Shown here: one piece after another, positions 13,501 through 26,300 of the stretch
How the letters are laid out: each line of letters begins with the position of its first letter
How positions within the stretch are numbered: position 1 is the first letter of the stretch
Source: Hyperoplus lanceolatus
Lineage: Eukaryota; Chordata; Actinopteri; Uranoscopiformes; Ammodytidae
Assembly (NCBI GenBank): GCA_026929865.2
Contig: CM049407.1
Location: 31,587,501 to 31,651,500 of the forward strand
Length of the DNA: 64,000 bases
Direction of reading: 5' to 3'
Position numbers and translations under genes: made by a program
Notes under the pieces: generated by a model
Told to the model about the DNA's origin: nothing
The model's database searches: none
What the model saw: only the letters and a program-made list of their open reading frames with translations

Positions 13501-16500
13501 TTTCATATTTGTTTTCACTCGGTTCAGAGTGGCCACTATACCACTAATTTGGCAAAGTTGGGATGCAGCGGTGAAGTGGTCCTTCTGGAGACCTGCACTT
13601 AGCTCTCTGGTAAAAGAGGAAGCATTCTTCAAGATCACCATAGCAATGATGAAATCAAATTCCATTACCTTCTGGAGGAGTGCCCCGGCTTGTTCTGAAA
13701 CAAAGGTTTTCCATCTCTGTGGGTTGTTTTTGACTTTCTCCAAACACTCAACTAGGGGCTCAAGCATCTGCACAAACACCTCATAAGAATCATGCTTCTC
13801 TTGCCAAAGGGCACAGAAGTTCCCCTGTAACTCTTGCACCTTTTCATAGCTCTCTCTCAGACCATAGGCTATAACGTGGTCGAGCTGTTTTTGTAGAGTA
13901 GCGCTGCTGCCAAAAAACATCAAAACCTCTTCAAATGTATCCAGGGCTCTCTTAATAGCAGACACTGGGATGGATTTTGACCACCAGGTGTTGAAAGAGT
14001 AGGTAGAGCAGTGTGTGCTTATAGCAAGAGGGTGCTTCTCCTGGACTTTGCAGGCAAAGGCTTTCAGCTTGTAGGAAACATCACCAGAGCCTAGGTATGC
14101 CTGACCTCTGCAGTTATTGAAGTCGAGGCGCCACTCAACTGTTACTATTTCCAGGAGACGCTGTACCATGGCATCACACTCGAGATCTGCCTCCAGGAAT
14201 CCCATCAACTCCAATCGCATGACATCAAAACTGTCCACAAACCTAAGGAAAAGTGGTAGATAGTCTTTCTCCCCGAACTTCACAACACTGTCGATGAACA
14301 AGGAAAAGAATGAACTCGCCACTTCCATGAGGATTCCTTCACGGACGGCATTCTCACACACATTGAGAACTTCTTTCATTTCAGACTTGGTCACATACTC
14401 AACCTCTGCATCCTGAGCAGAAGCATCACCATGTTGGCTGCTTTGACTGCTGAATGCTGCGGTCACTGCAGCCTGCAAAGCAGATTTGAGGGCTACTCTA
14501 TCAGTCTCTGCGCATTTCATCTCAACAAGCCTTTCAGCATCCATCTCTAGGTTTATGATTTGTAATTCTTCTTCGGTGTCCTTTTCAGCATGGTTCCCAT
14601 GTGATGCAACTAAAACGAAAAGGTGGGAATGGTCCTCATTAGTATTAGCATCAGCATATTGTAGCACTAGTAAAAAAGCAAATGCCAAAGTGTTCATATT
14701 CAATATCACACTTTAACCCATTGATGACGGCTGCTGCGCGATGCCACATTGTATCTCCTGCCTAATGCTGCGTCACGCAGCATTGTTACTTTATCTAATT
14801 TTCATGGCGTGCGCAACATAGAATGCACCGTCATTGGCTCAAATACACATGAGGTGGGTTTTGTTGATTTTTTAAGACCACGTGACCACCCAAAAAATGT
14901 GTGGTTTGCCGAAAATCACGCCAATCAAAGAATTCATAAATAAATAGTAATAATAAAAAATACGCCAGCTGTGTCGGCGATAGTGTATTACAGAACAGTT
15001 AGTGGCGTTCGGAGCGCAGCATCAAGGTCTACCGTAGGCTACTGACGAAAATCACACAACACATTGCATCTATTTATTAACAATATTTATGAATTTAGGC
15101 TATATTTTGCTGCTCCAACTCAAATTCAGCCCAGCCAGGCGATAGTTAAGTTTCAGTTTCGTTTTCATCTCCGTGGTATACAGCCGTTTGGACCAGCTGA
15201 GAAATCGGATTTATGGTGCCAGTGATAACCGAACTAAATAATAAAATAAAGCTATCTTCTCCTTCCTATATCTGTCTATCTTTATCCCTCCACTGCACAC
15301 TCAGTCACTACTATCCATGCTAAAAGGAAGCAGGATTATAACCTCGTTTAGCACACTATTTTTAAATATTTTATATTATTTATTCTTTTTTTTTCTCCCC
15401 CATCTGATTTTGACGATTTTTAGAAGAAAAATGTGTTGGTTTGTAAGCGCTAAGGGAGCATGTTTAAATAAAACCTGTGAACCTTAACTTTTAAATGTAT
15501 TTTATTTCATGTTTCTATGTGCTACACAGGCTTAGATATTAAGGTTTTGGTAGACTTTACAATTCATACTATTTTTTCAGAAAACACTCAGGCATTAAAG
15601 ACATGCATTCTAGATTGCCATAGTCATCAATGGGTTAACAAAACAATATTTTTATTATCATTATTATTATTATTATTATTATTATAGTCTTCCAGTCTAA
15701 AAGTCATTTAAATCCAACATGTCTTTTAAATCTTGCCATCACATGTACTCCGAAGACAAACATGCTGTGTAATGATATACTGTGATATGTGATAGAATAT
15801 AGCTGTGTGATTATCCAAAAGCTCAGCATGCTAAAATGGTCAAACAAACAAAGGTTCTCACCATGGGAAGGTTTCTCCTTTGTGTCATCATCCTAGACAA
15901 TACAGAAAATAGAATGTAATTTCAAGTACAATCATTTTATCACTTCAAAGGGCGATGACATTTAATAGCATTCTGGTTATGAACATCTACTAACCATTTG
16001 CAGCAACTTCAGGATGTCTGGATGCTTATGGACATATGACTCCACCATTTGTTCAACACTGAAGTGCACATCTTGGTTCACATAGACATATGCCATGCTG
16101 CATCGTCTGTGGTCCTCTGGTGTGGCGCTCAGGTAAGAGTGGCACCGCTCCAGTACCATATGGTATTGGCCATACACATCTGCCTCTGCATTGACACATG
16201 GAACAGTTCCCAACACTCTCAGCAAGCTCTGCACATTCGGGTAAAACCCAATATCTGGAATCTTGAGGGTAGCGAACACTGTGGTTGGTAGGATTCTGCG
16301 CTTGCTTGCATGCCGCCACTTCACTTCCCAACAACCAAGCTCTTCATAGAATGTGTCAGGCCTCGCAAGGTTGTTCAAGTTGGCATCTGCTACTTTATCC
16401 CGGCGAATGCTAAAATTGTGGTCGGCCATGTAAGATGGCACTAACGAAAGCCATCGGAGAATCCTGACCATCTCTGTGCTGAACACTCTCTTGACCTCTG

Positions 16501-19500
16501 CAACAAGGTACTGCAAGATAGGCCTACTCAGAGTTTCTCTGTAAAAGTCCTCCAGTGATGTTTCGGTTGTGTCTCCTTGGTCCATCTCTGGCTTAGTGAC
16601 CTCCACTCCCAGCTTCTTTGCTCTGCCAACTGCATCTGAGAACCATTTTCTGTGGAATATTGCAAGCTCCTGTTGGTATTTGCTGACCAGCTTTAAGGCA
16701 TTAGAAATTGTGTACTGCAAGGTACTGCTGATGCTTATTATTCCCCTGAGACTTGAGTTGAGTATGCTCACACAACAGAGGGTGTTCTTCAGAGCAACAA
16801 GTGTGATGATGAAATTGAAATTCTTCAAAACTGGCTTGAGCCTGGCCATCTGCTCAGCAGTGTTTTCATCTACCTTTGAAATGATTTCGTTAATGCAGTT
16901 AAGGAATGGCTCCAAAATTTCCAACATGGTCTGGAAGGCATCAGTGCCATATTCCCAATTCTCACTGACAGCTGCCTTGATCCTTTCAACTTCTCCTTTC
17001 ATGTGCCCATAGGTCATCTGGATCTTTCCCTCCAAACGCTTGCACAGCTCTGGTGTTCTCCTGAGTAATTTAGCCACCTCTTCTACAGTGTCTGCAACAT
17101 TTTGAATGGAGGGCACAGGCATGCAGCGAATAATCCATATGTTAAAGGCATAGGGGTCACTCGGTGACAGAACTACTTGTGGAAACTCCTTCAGAATTCT
17201 GCAGGTAAGGTCTCGCATCTTCTGACACATGCTGCCTGAAACCACATATGCCAGTCCTCTACAGTGCTCCATCCTCAGCCCCCATTTGTTTCGCAACTCT
17301 GAGAGAAGCATGAAAAACAGGTTCTCTGCATCCATGTCGCATGGTAAGAACCCAATGAGATGCTTTTGTGGGAACCCATCTACTGTGACAGACCTGATGA
17401 AAACTGGAATCTGCTCCTTGCCCTCTATAATGGTCACATCCTGGAGCAGAATGGAGAAGAATCGTGCCTGTATGAGGCTGTTTTGGATCTCCTCCCGAAT
17501 GAGGTCTTCGCTGGACTGGAGGATTTCTTTCTTGTCAATTTTCTCCACACAGATACGATTGAGAGCCTGCTGACCTCTTGTTCCTCCAATGGGCTCATCA
17601 CTGTTGATGTTTGCACCATTGATGCTGAATCCAGTCAGTGCCAGGATTTCCTTGAAATAGACTTTCAGGGTCTCTTTTGCTTTGAAACTGGTTATATCCT
17701 CTTGGGTTTGGTTCTCTATTTGCAGTTCAGGTGTTTCACTGTTGGCTCCAGACAAATCTCTTGTCTCCTCAGTCACACCATCTGTTGTTTTGTTTTCTAA
17801 ATGGGGGTGAGAAAAAACTGATTGAAATGCTGAAATTATTTATTAATGATTCAACCTTTCCAACAAGGACTGATAAAGTTTGACAAACACTTAAACTGAA
17901 ACTGCTAAAAATAAGGTATTTTTTAAGAATGAATAGGATGAAGTTGCTGTACCTTTTGTTTTCTTCACAGAAGAAGGTTCCTGTTCCGACTAGGTAGATG
18001 GAAAGGATAATTACAGGTTTGCAATTTTAGTGTTTAAAGGACTAAGACCAATTCTATGAAAAAGTAGGGCTGCACGATTATGGCCAAAATGATTATCACG
18101 ATTATTTTGATCAATATTGAGATCACGATTTTTTTAACCACGGTTATTCATTGATTTTAGTGACAAAAATATTTTTATTGGACTGTCACGTAACAACACT
18201 GTATTCATATCCATATGATGGACTATGCAATATTCATGCTAATGTACAAATCTTTGCATACAAAAAAAAGTATCCTCATTATTAACCTGAATATTAGGAG
18301 CTGCGCCTTGTCAAAATAAATCACAACCTATATGGCTTTACCATGTCAGAATTTAATTTCAAAGGACAGACACAGGAAGTGGCGGGCAACACTCAGCAGC
18401 AGTCCAAGTTAGTTAACCGTTGCTGCCTTATGCCTTTACTCGCAACACAAGGTTTGATCTTCGCTTCAGACAGAGGCACTGACTGTATGGAGTTATTTAG
18501 GGTTGCAACAACGAATCGATAAAATCGATTAAAATCGATTACTAAAAGCGTTGGCAACGAATTTGGTCATCGATTCGTTGAGCCGCGCGATTAATAAGTC
18601 ACTTGCAGGCGCGGCACTGTTTACATCCAGCCGCCGACAGGTTCATGCACGCCCACGGCGAGCCTTCACGTGCGGGAAAGCTATAGTGTGAGCGGCCACA
18701 GCTTGTATTTTGGTCATATCTAACACTAGACTGTAGGCCTATATAAATGTGTTGTACCTTTGCTTTCTTTGGGTTAAAAAAACTCCTTCAACTCATTATC
18801 CGTTTAGTCCAAAAAAACTCTGTCAGCTGCTGCTGCTGCAGACGGTGTGCAGACGGGCTCGGAGAGTCGGCATCGGCGCATCAACAGTCATTCAAAGCAG
18901 CGGCAGTAATCACACAATCGAACGGTGTAGAAAGTCCCGTCAGTTAAAAATAGTGATCCAGATTTTAAATCCATGTTAAAATCGGAAGGATATAGAGCTA
19001 GTTAGCTTAAAAAAAGTAGCAAACATGTCAACTGTGATGTGTTCAGGCCGGCTCAGTAATATGATTGATGTGTTCAAATGCAACACAAAAAAAAAGAAAT
19101 TTGAGATTTTGGCAAAACTTGTTTTCCCAGCAATATAAAATAGATAGTAAAGATGGAATTATGACCTATTTAATGTCCTATCTTGAGCTATGATCATATC
19201 AGCAATTAAAGCAATAATACAAGTTCTATTTCAACAAAATAATAGAAAATTATCAATTGTGATATCAATAAAGACTTTGATCCTTAAGGAGTCTTGAAAA
19301 TGGTATCAATATCAATACAAATGAACAATCTCCTGTCATCTGAGAGAAATTAAGATGATTTAATTTTTTTAACCGTTAGTATTTACTGGTTAAAAATATT
19401 ATCGGTTGACTGGTTTACCATGGACATCCCTTATACTGTATGAATGTATATCATACATTGTATGTTTTTTTTTGTGTTATCCCAGTTAAGTCTATTTTTA

Positions 19501-22500
19501 ATTTTTTATCATTTAATATTACTTTTAATAGTTCCGGGACGTTGGAGCAATAACCTGGTGTTTTGAACACTTCAGTCTGCACTGTGAATTTGAAGTAATG
19601 TTCAGTTTTTGAATAAAGATGCGGCATTTACAAATGTTTCTTTTTTTTTTATCCGATTCATCGATTAATCGAAAAAATAATCGACCGATTAATCGATTAT
19701 TGAAATAATCGTTAGTTGCAGCCCTACAGTTATTATTGGGTTATAAATCCGGCGCACAAAAAATAAGTCCTAATGAGGGGATGCATGTGATTTCACACGC
19801 GCAAATATCTGCTCTCCCTCGCGCAATAAGCAGCTTCCGCTCGCTCGTGGAGCACTTTCGCCGCGGGCGGAAAGTTATTCACACTTTGGGGGTTGAGCCA
19901 CTGGACTTTGATTGACAGCTCTCGGGGAGTCTGGAGTTGCCAGGTTTTGTGTTTTCATGTACTGTTGTACAGAAGAGAGACAGTTGCCTGCATGGACAGG
20001 CTGTGATTCCTTCACGCGGACACATGGTCAGCGAGTGGTTAGGGGAGCGACTGATTTGCTTCGCAACAGAGCACACGTTCGCATGATCATGTAAATTTGA
20101 TCGTGAGAAGCCAAAATCATGATCGTGATTATAATTGTGCAGCCCTACGAAGTATTTTAACTAAGCATCAAACAAAAAACTTACAGGATCTCTAGCTCGT
20201 TTCCTGTTGCAGGCTGATTGATTATTCACGGGCGTTGTAGAGTCAAACATCGTTGGAACAGCATCTTCCCTTAAGACAAAACTGGATGCGCTCTGAAAAG
20301 CAAAGAACATAAGATGACACTTTTAGTCTTACAGAATATACATGACTCATCAAACAAGGTCACACCAGACGATACTAAGGATGTGAACAATTTAATTTCA
20401 AAGGACAGACACAGGAAGTGGCGGGCAACACTCAGCAGCAGTCCAAGTTAGTTAACCGTTGCTGCCTCATGCCTTTACTCTCAACACAAGGTTTGATCTT
20501 TGCTTCAGACAGAGGCACTGACTGTATGGAGTTATTATTGGGTTATAAATCCGGCGCACAAAAAATAAGTCTTAATGAGGGGATGCATGTGATTTCACAC
20601 ACGCAAATATCTGCTCTCCCTCGCGCAGTAGGGGTGTAACGGTATACTAAAGTCATGGTTCGGTACGTACCTCGGTTTTAAAGTCACGGTACAGTACGGT
20701 ACGGTTCATAGTTAAGGGAGAATGAACAGTTTTAGCTGTCATGTAACTAGCTGACAGTGTGTAACATACAAATAAAATGCATAGGCCTAACAAATCTAAA
20801 AAGAATACTGCAATTCTCCAATAAATAAAATACTTATTAAATACTAGTGAATGTGCAGCATAAACTAAAATTGCAGTGGAAAAAAAGCCAGTGTTAATGC
20901 TCAGCAGGCTCTGTAAGCTGGTATGTAAAAAAAGGGTGTCATCTTTAAGGTATTTTTGACTTTAAAAAAATAAAATGTTACTGCAGCTCTCTGAAGCTCT
21001 GAAGCGCTCTTATAAATATAACAATTATCTAATAAAAGTGCAACTGCAGCATTAATTAAATGACAGCTTATGTATTTTCAGTATAAAAAAGAAAATACTG
21101 TCTGTCTTTGCACAGCTCGATTTTTCTTCACAGTAACGGTGATAGTAAGACCTGGATGGTGCCTTTTCAAATGCGTATGCATGTTCGACGTGTTGGCTCC
21201 CTTTATATGTCCATGGTTGGCTCCTACATAGGCGATCGCGGTGAAACAATAACCTGTGTGCCGACAGTGTTCCACACGTTTATCACTGTTTTCATAATTC
21301 TACTGGAATCCCTCAAGCGGGATTTGAATGACAGGGGGACGCCTGCAAGCTCCGGTTTCCTGTTGACTTTCGCCATGCAGTTCGCTCTCTGTTCGATAAC
21401 ACTGTATAACATCTTTATTTGCACTACTCATAGACTGTAAAAGAAAAGAGGGGTAGCCTACTGCAACTGCTAATAGTGATGCAAACGGAACACTTGAGCG
21501 GAGAGGTGTGTATCTCCTGCTCTGACCGCAGCTGGGAGGGGCTGCTGCGCGAGGACCTGCCCGCCTGTCAGTGCTCTGGGACGGGGCAGGAGCCTCGGGA
21601 GACAGCCGCTGCTCGTTTAGAAGTAAGAGCGATACATGCTTTAGCAACAAAGTCTCCAAAAGTCACCAATAACACCAGAGTGTCGCTTTTTTGAAAAAAA
21701 GTCGCCAGAGGGGTCTGAAAAGTTGCTGAGTTAGCAACACTGCACCTCATGCTGTGCTCACCATGGAGATAACAAACTCTAAATCGCTGGATGCTACTGC
21801 GCACGTGCGAGCGAGCCGGAGGCTAAATGGTCCGGGGGGAACTCCGACGACAAGTTTTAAGTTCCACACCGCAAAACAAGCCTGTACATTCGCCATATAT
21901 TAACGCTATTTAGGCTACGCCACAAACGGACCGCGGTCCACCTCTGTAACACCAAATACGTGCCTGTACCGTCACGGTACAAATACGTGTATCGTTACAC
22001 CCCTAGTAAGCAGCTTCCGCTCGCTCGTGGAGCGCTTTCGCCGCGGGCGGAAAGTTACTGTAAATGTAGTGTCTATGTCCGAAAAGGAGTGAGAGGAAGC
22101 CGAAGCTTATGTATTCCCACCCCTTGTTCAACTGCTCGTAATTACCTGCTATGCATTTATCAGTTTTAAACAACTATTAACATAAAGCGAATTCCAAGTA
22201 TTCATATTTATACAATACTCTTATATTTACAACATTTACAAAGCTTTACATTTTTTTTTTTAAATTGACAAAAATAAACAAACGAAAACAAAAACCCCCA
22301 AATCACTTATCCGAATACAACCAGTGTAGCTAATATCACACTCAAAATCACCCACATTCATCACGATAACGTTAAAAAAAAGTGTTTTTGTACCTATTTT
22401 TAAAGTGAATTATGTTTGTGCTAAGCTCTACTACCTGTTCTTAACGATTCTACAAATTCACCCTACAGATGGTAATGCACACACTTTTAAGAGTTGTTCT

Positions 22501-23302
22501 GAAATTGTATTTTTTTAAATTAAGTTCCCCTCTCAAATTATACCCACCCTATCTGTCCATAAACAGTTTCTGGATGTTTCCCAGAAGTAGTTGATTTCTT
22601 GCCTTGAACATGATTTGTGCAGTCTTAAATATTACCAGATCGGTGAGCTTCAGTGCATGTGACTTTAGGAATAATGAGTCTGTTCCCTCAAACCACCTAG
22701 CGAGCGGGTTAGACTCACAGCGTATGTTGCCGCAGTAACGGACTCTGAGATGCACTGAAGCTTCTTCATGAAATGGGAAAACCCAGAGTTTCCTCTAACT
22801 CAGAATGAACAAACTCTGGGTTGCCTCAAAACCCGCTTCATGAAACAGGCCCGTATACTTGCAAAGTGGGCAAGTGCTTTTGAAACCTTAGTGCCAACCC
22901 CTGCACTGCCCTGTATTGTACAAGAGTGTGACGCCCAGAAAAATGAACAAAGACAGTTCAGGTCAGTAAGGCCAACTAAACTGCATCAATGCAACACCCA
23001 AACATCGATGCATAATGCTGTATTATATGCTTTTATTTTGAAAATCTCCTTGCACGGGTCGGGTGCGTTTGACACGTATTTCAGCACGAGCCTGTCCAGC
23101 ACCGCAGCCTCAGCTAAAGTGGATAGCTCCACCAGGCTAATGAGCTAAGTTAGCGAGGAATCCACCAAGTTTAGCTTAGCGCCTTGAAGACCCACATGTC
23201 CCAAAACTACACAAGTGTACCTCCAAGCACTTTTTTTTTTTACTGCTGCTACACCTCATCTAACTATCTATAAATCTATCTATCTATAAAGCAAGAAACA
23301 TC

Positions 23303-23335
<33 letters not shown>

Positions 23336-26300
23336 CTGTGGCTCGCATATCTCTCTGAGTTTTAGTCAGATCGGCATGAGCTTCCGGATATTGCTTGCGC
23401 ACAGCCCTTCAGTGTGAAGTTTTTAGAAGTACGAAGGTGTGCATCCTTCAGTGTGAAGTTTTTAGAAGTACGAAGGTGTGCATCCTTCATTGTGAAGTTT
23501 TTAGAAGTACGTGCGCACACTGAAGGCTACAGTGAGCACAGTGAGAACGGAGCATGAAGTAATCTCCGAATAAACCCCGCCTCCCTCTGACGAGCGGGAC
23601 ACACACAGCAGACAGACACAGCCTATTGTTACTTCGTCAACAACTCCTCACCTGCTCCACCTGTCCGCTTTAGTGGTAAAGACTGCACTTCACGCTCTTT
23701 TCACTGTAATAATACAGCACGGTCTCAGATTCTTCCACAAAATGTTTTATATCCGTTTGAAAGCTAAACCGAAAGCCCGAGCGCGCGCCCAAGTCCCCCA
23801 CACACAGCTGACTGCTACTGACACGTTAACGTTAAAAAAGCTAAACTAAAAGCTTGAGCGCACGCATACACAGCTGACTGCTACTGACACGTTAACGTTA
23901 ATTAACAGCAAGGTCTCGGATGCTTCCACAAAATGTTTTATATCCATTTAAAAGCTAAACCGAAAGCCCGAGCGCGCACCATAGATAGTAAATAATATGG
24001 TTGTAGCATCCGGGCTGACCTCAGTTGACACGGCATCCAATAATCCTGGTTTGTGCGTGTCGCCATTTTGTGAGATTTTTACTCCGCCTCACGTCGGGGG
24101 GAGGGAGATAGCTGACGTATACCTCCGAGGCAAAGTGAGGGACAACGGGCGGAGAGCTATCACTCAAGAGATCGAGCCAATACATTTTAACCTCCAATAA
24201 AATAAAAACTAGCGTGGTCCAAAAAAAAAATCACCCCCCATAGTGTTGTCATGGAGATATGACCTAAACATACAGACTAAAATGGTTTTGTGGCCCAGGC
24301 TGTAAATAGGTTTAATAAGACCTTGAAAACGGCCTGTCTAACAAGTGAGTCATAGAAAAACTGCTCGGTCTTGGCACCACCCCCCAGTGGCACTTCCTGG
24401 TTACTACAGTTGTGGTCACTTCCTTATTGGATGCTGGTAAAAATCGCTGAGGTTGGGGCTTGGCGCGCACACAAGTCCCACCCCCACACACACACACAGT
24501 TGACTGCTACTGACATGTTAACATTAATTGACAGTTATCCAAACTCTGTCTTATCTTTCAAATACCTAACAGTAATGGTAATGGGTAGGGATGGGGATCG
24601 TTAATATTTTTTGATATCGATACCTTTATCGATTCGCCTTATCGATCCGGGTCTTTATCGATACCACTATCGATACTTTTCTATTATTTGGTTGAAAGAC
24701 GACGTAACAATATGTTTTTAACAGAACTGGTATTGCTTTTATTGCTTAACAAGTGAGCATAACAAAAACGTGTCTAGCCTTCAATAGTGGGTTAGTGATT
24801 AGGAAAATATTTAGGAAATAAATAATTGTATTTTAAATTAAATTACATTTTTAATAAATATTGGCATCAGTAGTTTAATTATATATTCTAAAATGATGAG
24901 AGCACTATACAACTGTATTACTCATGTTTCTCGCCAAAAACTCAATTTCCCATTCCTTTACGTTACACTTGAACGCATCATGATAACCTAATAGCCATCC
25001 TGAACACATCATCACGCAACACGTCTGAAACTTTGTTTACTTTTTAAGCTAACTAGCTTGTATGCTGCCGATTACAACACGGATTTCACAATTGGATTAC
25101 TATTTTTAACTGACGGGACAACAAGCTACACAGTCTCTGTGTGTGCGTTTACCGCTGGTACTTTGAGTGGATGATGAAGACGGGCCCTTCTGTGGTGCGG
25201 CGGCAGCAGCAGCAGGAGGAGGAGGAGGAGACAGAGTCTTTTCAATCCGGAGACAGTCGAAGGTACTGCATTTGGCCTTTATTTGATGCACAATGCTGAT
25301 GTGCTTGGCCATTGAGGTTGTGTTCCCCCCTTTACAAGAAATGATTTTGCAACATAAGTTGCATTTCGCTTCCGCTTTATCTTCGAGCTTGGTAAAATAA
25401 AGCCAAACTGTAGACCTTTCCGCCCGTTCAGCCATCCTCGCGAGCGAAGAAAACTGCCAGACTTCACTTGTTTTACTTTTAATACCTGTTTGCTTACAAT
25501 TTAATTCAAAAACATTGGTGGACACGCTGCAATGATTGGTTTGATTTGATTTAAATGCCGTGACGCGACTCGAGGTACACACGGGAGAAAAAAAAAACGA
25601 CAAGACTCGATAGTGGTATCGATAAACCCAAACGTTATTGATTTTCGGGTTTTGAAAAAAGTGGAACCGGGTCCTTGATAGAACCGGGTTTCGATCCCCA
25701 TCCCTAGTAATGGGGTTGACAATGCCATGACGTGCAGCATAGACTCCTTTTATACACAGTGCAGCCATTTACTATAGGCAACTGATTGTAAGTTTGAGTG
25801 CATTGTGCAGTATGGATAGCAGTTTGCAGGGTACCATAATATCAGATTGTATAGGTAACACCTGTACAGCTCGATTCTTCTTTAGGATTCAACACTTAAT
25901 TAACACATTTTCTGTTTCATTTCACTTAACAAAACACATGGAATTAGTTTGTGGTTATCTTTACACAATACACTAAGGAATGTTGCCCTACTCTATAGCC
26001 AACTTCTACAAAGTAACTTACTGATAATAACCTTTAACAGTGTAAAATTAGCCATTAATGATAGCAGCCAAATGTACTGTCTAATATCTTTCTTTGTTTA
26101 CCTGCTTCCTAAGGGCACTGCACTAGTATGAATAGAAAGAGATGGAAAGTTATTAAGGCAATCACACTTTTTTTTTACCTTTATTTTATAAAGGAAGTCC
26201 CATTGACATTCAATAAAACGTCATCAAAAAGAGGGATCTGGCCAAGGTAGCAGCTGAAGTTTATTGTTTAGGGCTGCAACTAACGATTATTTTAATAATC

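Noticed and set aside
8977-17796. Four separate single-module THAP12 genes in tandem
   Set aside because: No THAP exons, start context or 5' UTR lies between the large exons. Modules 1-3 end at splice donors in constant phase and small linker exons bridge them in frame. The gaps (about 200-1390 nt) are intron-sized.
8977-17796. Processed retrocopies or free transposons as the source of the large exons
   Set aside because: Each long exon keeps its own linker exon and intron phase, which retrocopies would lose, and no transposon ends flank the modules individually.
18065-20147. A confident 8-bp target duplication for the outer hAT
   Set aside because: TGAAAAAG and CGAAGTAT agree at only half the positions, so I did not claim it.
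23408-23512. A CRISPR-like array
   Set aside because: Units are contiguous without unique spacers, in a vertebrate intron; it is a simple tandem duplication.
25106-25768. A host gene encoded by the 220-codon minus-strand frame
   Set aside because: It lies within a hAT element with a perfect target duplication; the real part is only the BED exon up to the donor at 25152.
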